This document shows, piece by piece, positions 11,044 through 20,690 of a stretch of 64,000 nucleotides of DNA; position 1 is the first letter of the stretch; every line of letters begins with the position of its first letter. The position numbers and the translations under genes are program-made. Source of the stretch: Leptobrachium leishanense (taxonomy: Eukaryota > Chordata > Amphibia > Anura > Megophryidae); contig CM019063.1 of the NCBI GenBank assembly GCA_009667805.1, positions 410,044,626 through 410,108,625 of the forward strand. The letters run 5' to 3'. The notes beneath the pieces were generated by a model that made no database searches, was not told where the DNA came from, and worked only from the letters and a program-made list of their open reading frames with translations.

Positions 11044-14000
11044 TTAGTCGTAGGTGAGTCGCTGGGGCGGTCGAACAGAGCGTTTTGGTTCTGGATCAAT
11101 CAGCTCCTCTTCAGGTGGAAGTACTATAGGTGCTGGCTCAGTCCTTCTTTCTGCCACTGGAGCAGACATCTCTTCGGAGTATGATCCCTCCAGTGAAGGC
11201 ATAGAACTGTAGTCATAAGATTCGGCTTCAGGAGCTATAGGGATTCCAACAGTCTCAGGAACTTCTAGCTGAGATTCAAGAGCTTCAGGGATTTCTAACT
11301 GAAATTCAGGAGCTTCAGGCCTCAAATTACTTCCCCACCGTTCAGGAACTGAGACAACCTCTTCAGGCTCCGGTGAACGCATCCAGTCCAGACATAAACT
11401 CTCGTCCTCACTGTCCCTTTCGCTCTCTTCGACAACCCGGGTCTGCTGAGACCGAGTAACAGGAGGCAAACGTGGAGCAGGCGGATTCGGCAGAGAAAGT
11501 TCGTCCCCAACTGGTATCCTCACAGCCTCTCTCAAAGGTAACAAATGATTCCGGTGCCAGTTCTTAAGAGGCCCAGCCTTCCCATCCGGCCGGATTTGAT
11601 ACACCGGCAGACCCGGCAGTTGCTTGCAGACAATGTATACTTCAGAACTCCATCTATCCGCCAACTTTTGCCTCGCAGCAGCACCCAAGTTCTTCAACAA
11701 AACCCTATCACTGGGTTGCAGATCTTGTATCCGAACTTTTAAGTCATAGTTCCTTTTGTTCCTCTGCTCCCTGTTTCCTGAGGTCAAACGGCCCTGTTCA
11801 AACGCAGAGGCCAGGTTCTTTCGAAGTCGATCCACGTAATTTCTATGGGAAGCTACCGACGTCTGGTCTAAAGATAACCCAAACGCCAAATCAACTGGCA
11901 GTCGAGCTTCTCTTCCGAACATAAGATGGTACGGTGAGTATCCAGTGGCATCACTCTCCGTACTGTTATATGCATGCACCAGAGTAGCTATATGGCGACT
12001 CCAACTCTGCTTCTCTATGTTTGACAATGTCCCCAGCATATTTAGCAGCGTGCGATTAAACCTTTCAGGCTGAGCATCACCTTGAGGGTGATATGGTGTA
12101 GTTCGGGTCTTTTGGATTCCCAATAGTTCCAACAATTGTCCAACAAGTCGGCTTTCAAAGTCTCTACCCTGATCAGAGTGTATTCTCCTTGGTAGGCCGT
12201 AGTGAACAAAGAACTTCTCCATCAGAACCTTGGCCACTGTCGGAGCGCGTTGGTCTCTTGTGGAAAAAGCTTGGGCGTAACGTGTGAAGTGATCAGTCAC
12301 TATTAGAATATTCCCTTGCCCACTAGCATCCGGCTCTAAGCACAGGAAGTCAATGCACACCAAATCCATGGGTCCCTGACTCTGCAGATGGCTCAATGGA
12401 GCGGTTCGGGTCGGTAGGGTCTTCCTCTGAATACACCTCAGACATGAATGACAATAACTTTCCACTTCAGCTCTCATGCAAGGCCAATAGAACCTGTCTC
12501 GCACCAGCTTAAAAGTTCTTTCAGCACCCAAATGTCCATGCTCATCGTGTAGTGATCGCAGCACACTCTCTCTATGCTTAGTGGGAAGGAACAACTGTTG
12601 GGTCTCTTCAGCGTTAGTTGAGGGGCCCCTTCGGTAGACCACCCCATCCAACATCTTCAACCGTTCCCACTCTTTGTAGACCAATCTGGCTCCATCTGGG
12701 GAATTTGTCAGCAGAATTTCCCGCTGGTTCGCAGTTAGGGCCTTTATGGTCAATGCAATTAAAGGGTCTCTGGCCTGATCCGCTTTCAGGTCCTGTTTGG
12801 AAAAGGTAGGTAGACTTTCATCCCTCAATTGCGTAGGATTGCAGTAGAACTCAGGAACAGCCGCAGCCATGACTCCTATGGCCTCTGCTTCAATCCCTCC
12901 CTTGACCCGGCGCTCTGCGCCTTGACACAAAGCTTGCACCCCGTCTGGAGTAAACTGAGTCCATTCTGTAGTGTAGGGTCTTCTCGATAAAGCATCAGCA
13001 TCTCGATTATTCACCCCAGGGCGATACTTCAGGCTGAACCGAAACCCTGACAGAGCGGCCAACCACCGGTGTCCCGTTGCGTCCAGTTTCGCAGTAGTAA
13101 GAATATAGGTAAGAGGATTGTTATCCGTCTTTATCACAAACTCGGCTCCATACAGATAGTCCTTTAACTTGTCTACCACTGCCCACTTTAAGGCTAGGAA
13201 CTCCAACTTGTGGGTAGGATAGTTCTTCTCTGAAGGCGTAAGGCTCCGGGTCACGTACGCTACAGGCCTCAGTAGTCCACCATACTCCTGGTACAGGACT
13301 CCTCCTAAACCTTCTCTGCTGGCATCCACATGTAACTCATACGGCTTGTGAGGGTCCGCGTAGGCCAAGACAGGAGCTTGAGTTAGACTCTCTTTCAGCT
13401 TCAAGAAAGCACCTTCACATTGACTAGTCCATTCGCCCTGTATGGACTCTCGAGCTTTGCTTGGTCCTGGAGCGGACGGGTTTCGGTCAGAGGCCTTGCA
13501 GCCTTCTTCGGTACTTTCCTTTTGTAGGAGTTTGTTCAGTGGTTGAGCTATTTTCGCGAATCCTCCTACAAATCTTTGATAATATGAACAGAACCCCAAG
13601 AAAGATCTAAGTTCAGTGACGTTTCGAGGTCTAGGCCAGGAAGCTACGGCCTCCAACTTCCGAGGATCTGTCGAAACACCTTCTGCTGAGACCACATGTC
13701 CCAGATATGTAACGGATGGCAAACAGAATTGGCATTTCTCCAGAGACAGTCTCAATCCCTCTTCATGGAGCCTCTTCAAAACCTTCTCCAAACGTTGCTC
13801 GTGTTCTTCCAGAGTCTTCCCGAACACTATTATGTCATCCAGGTACACTAACACTTCGATCAGATTCATGTCCCCGACTGTCTTCTCCATTAACCGTTGG
13901 AACGTGGCTGGAGCCCCCGTAAGGCCTTGAGGCATTCGGTTGAATTCAAAGAACCCCAGTGGACAGATGAACGCAGTTTTCTCTTTGTCTTCGGGATGCA

Positions 14001-15492
14001 TTGGTATCTGGTGATACCCGCTTCGCAGGTCTAGTACACTAAACCATTTTGCTCCAGACAAACACTGTAAGGCATCTTCTATCCGAGGAGTAGCATATTG
14101 GTCTGGGATGGTTCTCCGATTCAGCGTGCGATAGTCAATGCATAGGCAGACAGAACCATTCTTCTTCCGGACCATCACTATTGGAGATGCGTATGGGCTC
14201 CTGGACTCTTGAATCACCTTGGTTCTTTGCAATTCATTCAGCTGTTCTCGCAGATCATCCAAGTCTCCCAGCGGAACTTGCCTTGACCTTTCACGGAACG
14301 GCTTGTCTTCTTGTAATCGAATGCGGTGCTTAGTACTTTTAGCTAGGCCTACGTCGAACTCATCTTTCGAGAACAATTCTCTCCACTTTAGAACTTGAGA
14401 CTGAAGACGTTTCTTCCACTCGGATGAAATGGGAGTGTCCTTGGGGTAGAATCTTTCATCTGGAATCTCTTTATCCACTCCCCCTCCTAAATCGGTAGGA
14501 GAGAGGGGCGTAGCGGACGCTACTTGCCCGATAGGCATTCGTGCTTTAAGGACTACTGGAGAATCAGACACATTGCACACGCTGACTGAGACTCTTCCTC
14601 GTGTTCTTTTCAGAGCTTTAGTGGAGATTATTTCAGGGATTACTTCGACTCCGGTTTCACTCCCATGATTAAAATCGGTTTCCAGCACCACATAGGGGCC
14701 TGGTTGCGATCCGTTCAACTTGACTGAAGCCCGGAAGCTCGCCACTTCTCCAGCTTGTAGAACCTTCTCTGTTCCTTCTAATCTCCATAGGCGCCCCACT
14801 TCGGCAGGTGCCTTCTGTTCTTCGACCATCCTCTGATAGACTGGACGTAACATTGGGTGTACTCCTTGGGTAGAACCTTCTTCCAATACGATAGGTGTCA
14901 GGAGACGCCGCACCAAATCAGTGTTCGTCCCCACTATCATGGAACTTCTGTTGGCACCTGAGGGTCGAGGACACACAATGGCTAATGCATCACAGCCTCC
15001 GGACTGTCCGATGACTTTGGATCCGATCTCCAACTTCACCTGTAGATACCCGTCATAAGGGAGTTTCTCAGTTCCGATACCCCAGATTTCCAGATCCTTC
15101 AATTTCTGTAGAGGAATGTGCTTCAAGTGTTTCTCGTAGAAGTCTCGGTAGATCAATGTCACCTGAGCCCCTGAATCCAACAGGGCTTTAGTGTAGACTC
15201 CCTCCACTTGGATTGGCACAATAGGAGAAGGACCTATCAGTTGGTCAGGAAACTTGGTGGCGGTATCCGGACACTTAGACCCAGTTTGCTGTACCCTGGC
15301 CTTTTTCTTGGCCCGTGCAGGCTTTGGGTGTGCATTGCTTCCCCATGACGTAGGTCCGGACGCTAAGGGAGTGACTCTTTCAGTCCTGGCAGGTTCAGCA
15401 GTTGGCCCGACTTTGGGCCCTCTCGCCCTCTTAGTCCTGGCTTGATTTTTGGAGCGGGTTTCAACCTTCAGGCACCTAGGTTGCTCCTTCAC
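11044..15492 (-). CDS. pol: Ty3/gypsy Pol polyprotein (protease, RT, RNase H, integrase)
   Basis: This open frame of 1,482 codons encodes the enzymes that copy and integrate Ty3-1. Domain landmarks in order: aspartic protease with DSGAQ at about 106-110; reverse transcriptase with FSVLDLRSGYHQI (Asp ~488) and YLDD (~550-553); RNase H with HVDAS (~721), KLEFLAL (~762) and KTDNN (~788); integrase zinc domain with His ~982/985 and Cys 1014/1017/1020; integrase catalytic Asp ~1048, Asp ~1107 and Glu ~1143, giving D,D35E spacing; a GPY/F-like module to ~1320; then an acidic, proline-rich tail without a chromodomain. The frame opens with GTG, not ATG, directly over the gag stop, and is open upstream to a slippery heptamer. 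I infer expression as a Gag-Pol fusion by -1 frameshifting. All catalytic residues I can name are present. Confidence 0.93.
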   Translation of the reverse strand: MKEQPRCLKVETRSKNQARTKRARGPKVGPTAEPARTERVTPLASGPTSWGSNAHPKPARAKKKARVQQTGSKCPDTATKFPDQLIGPSPIVPIQVEGVYTKALLDSGAQVTLIYRDFYEKHLKHIPLQKLKDLEIWGIGTEKLPYDGYLQVKLEIGSKVIGQSGGCDALAIVCPRPSGANRSSMIVGTNTDLVRRLLTPIVLEEGSTQGVHPMLRPVYQRMVEEQKAPAEVGRLWRLEGTEKVLQAGEVASFRASVKLNGSQPGPYVVLETDFNHGSETGVEVIPEIISTKALKRTRGRVSVSVCNVSDSPVVLKARMPIGQVASATPLSPTDLGGGVDKEIPDERFYPKDTPISSEWKKRLQSQVLKWRELFSKDEFDVGLAKSTKHRIRLQEDKPFRERSRQVPLGDLDDLREQLNELQRTKVIQESRSPYASPIVMVRKKNGSVCLCIDYRTLNRRTIPDQYATPRIEDALQCLSGAKWFSVLDLRSGYHQIPMHPEDKEKTAFICPLGFFEFNRMPQGLTGAPATFQRLMEKTVGDMNLIEVLVYLDDIIVFGKTLEEHEQRLEKVLKRLHEEGLRLSLEKCQFCLPSVTYLGHVVSAEGVSTDPRKLEAVASWPRPRNVTELRSFLGFCSYYQRFVGGFAKIAQPLNKLLQKESTEEGCKASDRNPSAPGPSKARESIQGEWTSQCEGAFLKLKESLTQAPVLAYADPHKPYELHVDASREGLGGVLYQEYGGLLRPVAYVTRSLTPSEKNYPTHKLEFLALKWAVVDKLKDYLYGAEFVIKTDNNPLTYILTTAKLDATGHRWLAALSGFRFSLKYRPGVNNRDADALSRRPYTTEWTQFTPDGVQALCQGAERRVKGGIEAEAIGVMAAAVPEFYCNPTQLRDESLPTFSKQDLKADQARDPLIALTIKALTANQREILLTNSPDGARLVYKEWERLKMLDGVVYRRGPSTNAEETQQLFLPTKHRESVLRSLHDEHGHLGAERTFKLVRDRFYWPCMRAEVESYCHSCLRCIQRKTLPTRTAPLSHLQSQGPMDLVCIDFLCLEPDASGQGNILIVTDHFTRYAQAFSTRDQRAPTVAKVLMEKFFVHYGLPRRIHSDQGRDFESRLVGQLLELLGIQKTRTTPYHPQGDAQPERFNRTLLNMLGTLSNIEKQSWSRHIATLVHAYNSTESDATGYSPYHLMFGREARLPVDLAFGLSLDQTSVASHRNYVDRLRKNLASAFEQGRLTSGNREQRNKRNYDLKVRIQDLQPSDRVLLKNLGAAARQKLADRWSSEVYIVCKQLPGLPVYQIRPDGKAGPLKNWHRNHLLPLREAVRIPVGDELSLPNPPAPRLPPVTRSQQTRVVEESERDSEDESLCLDWMRSPEPEEVVSVPERWGSNLRPEAPEFQLEIPEALESQLEVPETVGIPIAPEAESYDYSSMPSLEGSYSEEMSAPVAERRTEPAPIVLPPEEELIDPEPKRSVRPPQRLTYD

Positions 15493-15513
15493 TTGTGCCC
15501 TCTGGCGTTTCCC
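15462..15513 (-). promoter_or_regulatory. Probable -1 frameshift signal at gag-pol junction
   Basis: On the minus strand G GGA AAC occupies 15513-15507 in the gag frame, 16 nt before the gag stop (15491-15489). Slipping back one base enters the pol frame with no stop. Six bases later, GGGCAC (15500-15495) can pair with GTGCCT (15475-15470), and the intervening CAACCT (15483-15478) can pair with AGGTTG (15467-15462), which is an H-type pseudoknot arrangement. The linker after stem 1 is only ~2 nt, so the two stems may alternate instead of coexisting. GGGAAAC is the heptamer class known from PEG10. Confidence 0.8.
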
Positions 15514-16979
15514 GCCGGTAAGGTAGATAACAGTCCTTCTAAGGCTTTTAACAGCTCCTCAACTCTATTCCCTTCAGGCTTTCGGCCTTTGTATTGTGCG
15601 CAGAAGTGGCCCATTTCTCCACAACCAAAACATCTCTTCTTAGAAAGTGGAGACGCAGTCGCCTGCTGTGATTCGGTTAAAGGACCTTGGCTAGACGCCA
15701 CAGCAACTCCGGTTGTCTGCATGCCTGTTAGGAACTTCTGCATCTCTGCCTGCATCTCTGTCACCTTCATCAATACTCGGCACAGTTCCGCGTGCGCCTG
15801 TTGCAATTCAGCTTGAGCTTCTTGTACTTTCTTAACAGTTTTGTGCAACTCACCACGTTCAGAGAGGTTTAATTCTTTGGCAGCCCTCTCTGTGGATTTA
15901 AAAGTAATCAGATGCTCTTGCTCGTCCCCGTCAGATCCGTAAGTATCCAGCGAGTCGCTTTCAGGCTGCAAACCGTCGTTATGCCTCACAGGTTGTGCGT
16001 AAGCTCTTTCCCCTCGCCTGAAGGATTTTTCTTCCAACAAAGCCTCCTCCTCTCTGACCGCTCGGATCAGTTCCAGGTACTTCAGTTCTTGATTACCTAA
16101 TCTGCTTCTCAGCTGCAGCATCACTGGATCTAGAGGTAGAGAGCCCCTCAGGATCTGTTTTATTCGAATCTTATCCACTTCGGCCGGTTCGGCCCCTTTC
16201 TTGAGGAGTATCTGGTGCAGAATCTTATCTAGGCGCCTCATGTTTTCGGTCATTCTCTCACCTCTCCGCTGGTAGGTGTGTTCATACTGATATACAAGCT
16301 CTGCAGCCTTTTCTGTTCGCCCAAAAACTTCCTCCAGAACGTTTAAATAATCTAAAGCAGTACAGTCTTTCCTACTCAGTTTTAGGTTTCTCACCGCTTC
16401 TGACGCAGGTCCCTTTAAACTCTCGGTGATCCTTTGCTTTTTCTGGGCTTCAGGGACGTCCCACTCATCCAGAGCCTGCATCACCTGTTCCACCCATTCT
16501 TCAAAGGTTTCTTCTCCCGCCGGAGTTGGTACGTTTCCTGTAAAATTTCTCAACCGCCGATAACCGAAGTTAGTGTGCGGAGGGCTTATTCTCTGACACT
16601 TAGCCAGCAAATCTCCAATAGCCACTATGAATTGAGGCCCGATCATGGCCAACGGACTGGGCGCAGAAACACTTGTGGATTCGCCACGTGGCGCACTTGG
16701 CTGAATCAGTTGGACTTCCACCTCATCGGTCAGCTTCACGCTCGCGCCCTGAAAACACACTGGAACACCCTTTCTCCATTCAAAAAGAACATACGTGTGA
16801 GAGGTATCTGTGTTCTTTTTAATGTCCAGGATTAACCCCCGATGATCTGGTGTCAGCGCGGCCACGGCCTGGCGAATCTGATCTTCGCCCCAAGTGTCTG
16901 CGGGAATATCCATGACTATACAACATTCTAACTGACTACTGTGCTCCTCACACCATTCAGCAACAGTGTCTGGATCCAT
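15489..16979 (-). CDS. gag: PNMA-like Gag of Ty3-1
   Basis: I place the start at the ATG at 16979, which begins MDPDTVAEWC; the longer frame to 17036 needs a GTG that overlaps the primer site. The product is about 496 aa. The N-terminal ~100 residues resemble the RNA-binding-like N-terminus of vertebrate PNMA proteins (WC near residue 9, then a 'VMDIPADTW' strand and 'VLFEWRKG'). The middle holds a capsid-type domain ('NFGYRRLRNFTG', 'GEETFEEW', 'ESLKGPASEAVRNL', 'LEEVFG'). A coiled-coil-prone stretch follows, then one zinc knuckle, CFGCGEMGHFCAQY, in which Tyr (codon TAC) stands where the fourth Cys ligand is expected. It ends at 15489 and overlaps pol by 4 bases. PNMA host genes are known to derive from Ty3/gypsy gag; the kinship here is my reading of motifs. 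Confidence 0.88.
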   Translation of the reverse strand: MDPDTVAEWCEEHSSQLECCIVMDIPADTWGEDQIRQAVAALTPDHRGLILDIKKNTDTSHTYVLFEWRKGVPVCFQGASVKLTDEVEVQLIQPSAPRGESTSVSAPSPLAMIGPQFIVAIGDLLAKCQRISPPHTNFGYRRLRNFTGNVPTPAGEETFEEWVEQVMQALDEWDVPEAQKKQRITESLKGPASEAVRNLKLSRKDCTALDYLNVLEEVFGRTEKAAELVYQYEHTYQRRGERMTENMRRLDKILHQILLKKGAEPAEVDKIRIKQILRGSLPLDPVMLQLRSRLGNQELKYLELIRAVREEEALLEEKSFRRGERAYAQPVRHNDGLQPESDSLDTYGSDGDEQEHLITFKSTERAAKELNLSERGELHKTVKKVQEAQAELQQAHAELCRVLMKVTEMQAEMQKFLTGMQTTGVAVASSQGPLTESQQATASPLSKKRCFGCGEMGHFCAQYKGRKPEGNRVEELLKALEGLLSTLPAGNARGHK

Positions 16980-17012
16980 ATTTAACCCTTTAGATGCTGT
17001 TTTTCCAGAGAC

Positions 17013-17037
17013 TGGATCCCGGAAACGAGCCCCCACA
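17013..17037 (-). promoter_or_regulatory. Primer binding site, tRNA-Pro type
   Basis: Immediately inside the 5' LTR the minus strand reads TGTGGGGGCTCGTTTCCGGG. This matches the tRNA-Pro primer site used by many retroelements except for two extra T's in the middle. Location and sequence together make the call; the two extra bases are unusual. Confidence 0.75.
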
Positions 17038-18127
17038 TGTAGCGCTCACTCCCGGAGGAGCCGCTGAAATTGAACCACGGGTCAGTCTCCCCGCACTAGG
17101 GAATAAATATACTGCGGCACCGTTGTGGATTTTATAAATTATATAGTTTACTAGAATGAATGGCATATAATAGATAATACGGTGTTCGTAGATATATTTA
17201 CAGTATTTCGTATTTCGGGAAACGCGCAGCGGAAAAGGAAATACGAGGCTTCGTATTTCGGGAAAACGCGCATCGGAACAGAAAATATAATGCTTCGAAA
17301 TTCGAGAGACGCGCAGCGGAAACAGAAAAATACAATGCTTCGTAATTCGAGAAACGCGTATCGGAAAAAGAAATAAGAAACAAATCTTTAATCCCTTTCG
17401 GAGATTAGGAAGTGAGTCCCGCACAGGTTAAGTCCCGGAATGTAAATGTGTGTATGTGTATTGTGGTACCTGGGTACTATTCAACTGGCCAGTGAATTGC
17501 TTAAAAGGTGTCTTCGACTAGTCAAGTTGGGGCCCTGTGGGTTTTAGAAACAACAGCAGCGTGCTTTCGTTAATCACAAACGGCCTTGGAGGCCTCTCAT
17601 CCATCCGCCAGATTCTTAAGGCTCCGCTGACCTAGGACGTCTCTCCGTTCGATTTTTTACTGGGGTGCCGGCTACTGGATCCGTTGTCTGGCTCTCTCTG
17701 CTTCGGCCGTGACTTGTCCAGTTTACCGCCTGCTCTCCCAATCCGATCGACCTGCGGTACGCCTAACTCGGGGTCCTCCGGCTTCCTTAATAGCAGCTTG
17801 GGTAAGATGGTGGATCGCTGGGTCTCCCTCTTGTAAGGCTGAACAACCCGATCTGGGACTCGGATTGGCCGCACCTGCGCTCCGGCCTAGTCACTCTTGC
17901 GTTCTGCAGCACTGCGTCTTGTCTCACTCCCTGGCGCGCTCTGCCAGCTATCTCCACGAGGCTCAGGGTGTAACGCTGTCCGTCCCACCCACTTCCTGTG
18001 TCCGCCCGCAAAGCATGCCGGGAAAATGTAGTCTCAATGCAAAGTTCAGTGTCTCTCATCACGCTTGTCTCCCTCCGGTGGCCAAAAATAGGTACTGCCA
18101 CGACAAGGATTTAAACACAGCGCTACA
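17038..18127 (-). repeat. 5' LTR of Ty3-1
   Basis: 1,090 bp starting TGTAGCGCT and ending AGCGCTACA, so its two ends are perfect 9-bp inverted repeats. It is followed by the target duplication CATG (18128-18131). It contains the same four-unit minisatellite (about 17204-17384) as the other LTR. Several of the differences from the 3' LTR are C/T or A/G transitions. Confidence 0.93.
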
Positions 18128-18131
18128 CATG

Positions 18132-19250
18132 GAAAAAGGAAAAAAGAAATGTGACGCTAATGAGCATCCAGCATCATTAGTGCCACCAGATATGACCATT
18201 GTGGCAATATGACACCATGAACCAGAAGACTGACACAAGGGGGAGCAAGAATCAACAAAGGGTAAAGGACAAGGACCCTGATCCATGACAATCACAACTA
18301 CATGTATAATAATACGGCTGATGCTCTGCCTTTCTTTAAAAGAAAAACAGATCTTGAAGCTGTTCAAACAGCTTCAGCACCTTGGACAATTTGACAAAGG
18401 TGCTGACAATTTAGGTACACATTCTGCAGCACATTTGCAAATGGGCACTGATTGCAGTATTCCTTTGCATTGCTCCAGAATATGACTAGATTGAGTTTAG
18501 CTTTCAGATTGATGTTGGGCTCCTACAGTTTTTAAACAACGATCATGGTAGTGAAGAGGTTAAGGCAATTTAAAGCTGTGTGTGGAATGCCAGACTGTAC
18601 ACCTGGTCTGACAACCTTAACTATCATTCTCTTTGGTGTCTAGAAGCCCTATTTTTGCAGCCCGAGAGCATTTTATAATGGGTATATTTATATAAATACA
18701 ATTTTGTTCATAACCTCCAAATTCACAGTGAGCATTCTGTTGTTAAGAGTGGGCTTGTGAAGTGCCTGGCCTTTGAAACTGATTATGTTTTTTTTATTTC
18801 GATGAGTGAATTCATCTTTCAATTTTTTTTTTTTTTTTTTTGCTCAGTAAGATGAGAAACAAATTGTCTACATGGAATAAGCAAACACCAGCTGTCCAGT
18901 GCACCCACAAGTGATCCACCTACGTATTTTATTCTTGAAGCATTAAATGGATTTTAAGGGAAATTATAACAAATGAGGTGCCTGTTCTCGTGGCTATACA
19001 TGTCTTCACTTTGAATTAATTTAACAGATTTTAATCTTAAAATACACCTGTCATGCCAATATGACACAGCAAGATTTTATAACCATATTGCTAGACCATG
19101 TTGAGATTTTCCAAGACCATTTTCTTTTAAAAGCATTTCTTCATATTGGCATATTGGCTTCAGACTTGAGGTAGCAGGCAAAGAGGTTGAGGTGGTGGCA
19201 AAGAGACACTATGCAATGTGATTTTCCTAGATGTGTGCAGAAGGTGTGCT
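18132..19250. other. Unassigned spacer right of Ty3-1
   Basis: No gene recognised. A T-run lies at 18824-18841. Short ORFs lack known motifs. Confidence 0.4.
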
Positions 19251-19429
19251 TGTCATGGCCGGCATACCTTAATGCTGTGTGAATTGGTCCTGATTGTCAT
19301 CGATTTACGATTTAGGTCATACATACGCTCTGGCACTTCCTCAGTGGTAAAAAATAGTAGTATGAAACCTTCCATCTGTAAGGTCCTGTTTAAATAAGAA
19401 TCGAAATTGAAACCTGATGGTTCCATTTT

Positions 19430-19698
19430 CGGATCGTCCACATGGCGGGTCCATCCGTCGCAGGCGTCTGATGTAAATTGAGTAACCAGAGCCTTGCTGG
19501 CTTCCAGCCGTCTGCTTTGGGATCCTCCCCGTCACACGTTGCTGACATTGTCGACCGCCCAGATGTTACAGGCCTTTCTGAGGGTGGTGCGGGTGTTCAA
19601 TGTCATCCAATGTCCAGACACATGACAGCTCCCAGTCGTCCCTCGCACCACTGAGTAACACTTTCACTTTCAAATCTGCATATATGATTATTGACATA
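19430..19698 (-). repeat. Left arm of a ~270-bp inverted repeat
   Basis: The reverse complement closely matches 20420-20690, including 'gggacgactgggag', 'catgtgtctggaca', 'gaaaggcctgtaa', 'gaggatcccaaag', 'agcaaggctctgg' and 'atgtggacgatcc'. The match runs inward to 'ctgcatatatgattatt'. The source family is unknown to me. Confidence 0.75.
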
Positions 19699-19771
19699 CC
19701 AGACAGACTCGCCCAGAAAAATATAAGAAAAAAGAAAGCAGACACATCACCATATTAGGATAATATATACG

Positions 19772-20416
19772 CAGTATCTCAGAGAACGGAGTACACCCCT
19801 CACATTTTTGTAAATATTTTATTATATCTTTTCATGTGGCAAAACTGAAGAAATTAAGTGTACAGCTTGAAAAACAGTGTAAATTTGCTGTCCCCTCAAA
19901 ATAACTCCACACACAACCATTACTGTCTAAACCGCTGCCAACAAATGTTAGTACACCCCTAATTGAAAATGTTTATATTGGGCCCAATTAGCTATTTTTC
20001 CTCCCTGTGTCATGTGACTCGTTAGTGTTACAAGGTCTCAGCTGTGAATGGGGAGCAGGTGTGTTAAATTTGGTGTTATCGCTCTCACTCTCTCATATTG
20101 GTCACTGGAAGTTCACATGGCACCTCATGGTAAAGAACTCTGAGGATCTGAAAAAAGAATTGTTGCTCTACATAAAGATGGCCTAGGCTATAAGAAGATT
20201 GCCAAGACCCTGAAACTGAGCTGCAGCACGGTGGCCAAGACCATACAGCGGTTTAACAGGACAGGTTCCACTCAGAACAGGCCACGCAATGGTCGACCAA
20301 GGTCAACATGGTCGACCAAGTTGAGTGCATGTGCTCAGCGTCATATTCAGAGGTTATCTTTGGGAAATAGATGTATGAGTGCTGCCAGCATTGCCGCAGA
20401 GGTAGAAGGGTTATAA
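19772..20416 (+). pseudogene. Tc1/mariner fragment with transposase N-terminus
   Basis: It begins with a Tc1-type terminus 'cagtatctcagag' and 'gtacacccctcacattt'. A transposase start follows at 20117. After an in-frame TGA the frame continues as a helix-turn-helix region ('ALHKDGLGYKKIAKTL', 'CSTVAKTIQRFNRTGS', 'RPRNGRPRST'). The coding part stops around residue 100; the DDE catalytic domain and right terminus are missing. It sits in the loop between two inverted arms (19430-19698 and 20420-20690), so it was either truncated by the rearrangement that made them or inserted there. Non-functional. Confidence 0.8.
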
Positions 20417-20419
20417 GTA

Positions 20420-20690
20420 ATAATCATATATGCAGAGTTGAAAAGGAAAGTATTACTCGGTGGCGCGAGGGACGACTGGGAGCCGTCATGTGTCTGGACA
20501 CTGAATGACATTGACCACCTGCGTCGACTTAAGAAAGGCCTGTAAAGGCCTGGGGAGGATCCCAAAGTGGGCGGCTGGGAGCAGGCAAGGCTCTGGGCGC
20601 TCGAATGACGTCAGACGCTGGCAACGGACAAATCCGCCAAGTGGACGATCCAAAAATTTAACTGTTTTGGTTGGATATCACTTACAGGTG
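20420..20690 (+). repeat. Right arm of the ~270-bp inverted repeat
   Basis: This is the partner of 19430-19698. Divergence between the arms is noticeable (many C/T changes), so the structure is not recent. Confidence 0.75.

Larger units (their letters stand above)
9725..18131 (-). mobile_element. Full-length Ty3/gypsy retrotransposon with PNMA-like gag (Ty3-1)
   Basis: The element proper is 9729-18127 (8,399 bp) and is flanked by CATG at 9725-9728 and 18128-18131. Reading on the minus strand: 5' LTR, a tRNA-Pro-type primer site, gag, pol (protease, RT, RNase H, integrase), a polypurine tract and 3' LTR. The gag and pol frames are open end to end. By eye the LTRs differ at about 12 substitutions and two small indels over ~1,090 bp, so the insertion is recent relative to the decayed elements around it. 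There is no env-like ORF and no chromodomain. At least one gag residue (fourth zinc-knuckle ligand) looks damaged, so activity is uncertain. Confidence 0.93.

Noticed and set aside
11545..13930. Plus-strand ORFs of 60-104 codons opposite pol
   Set aside because: Shadows of the pol frame on the other strand, with no independent signal.
16980..17036. Longer gag start (GTG) within the primer binding site
   Set aside because: It would require non-ATG initiation inside the primer site; the ATG at 16979 gives the expected PNMA-like N-terminus.
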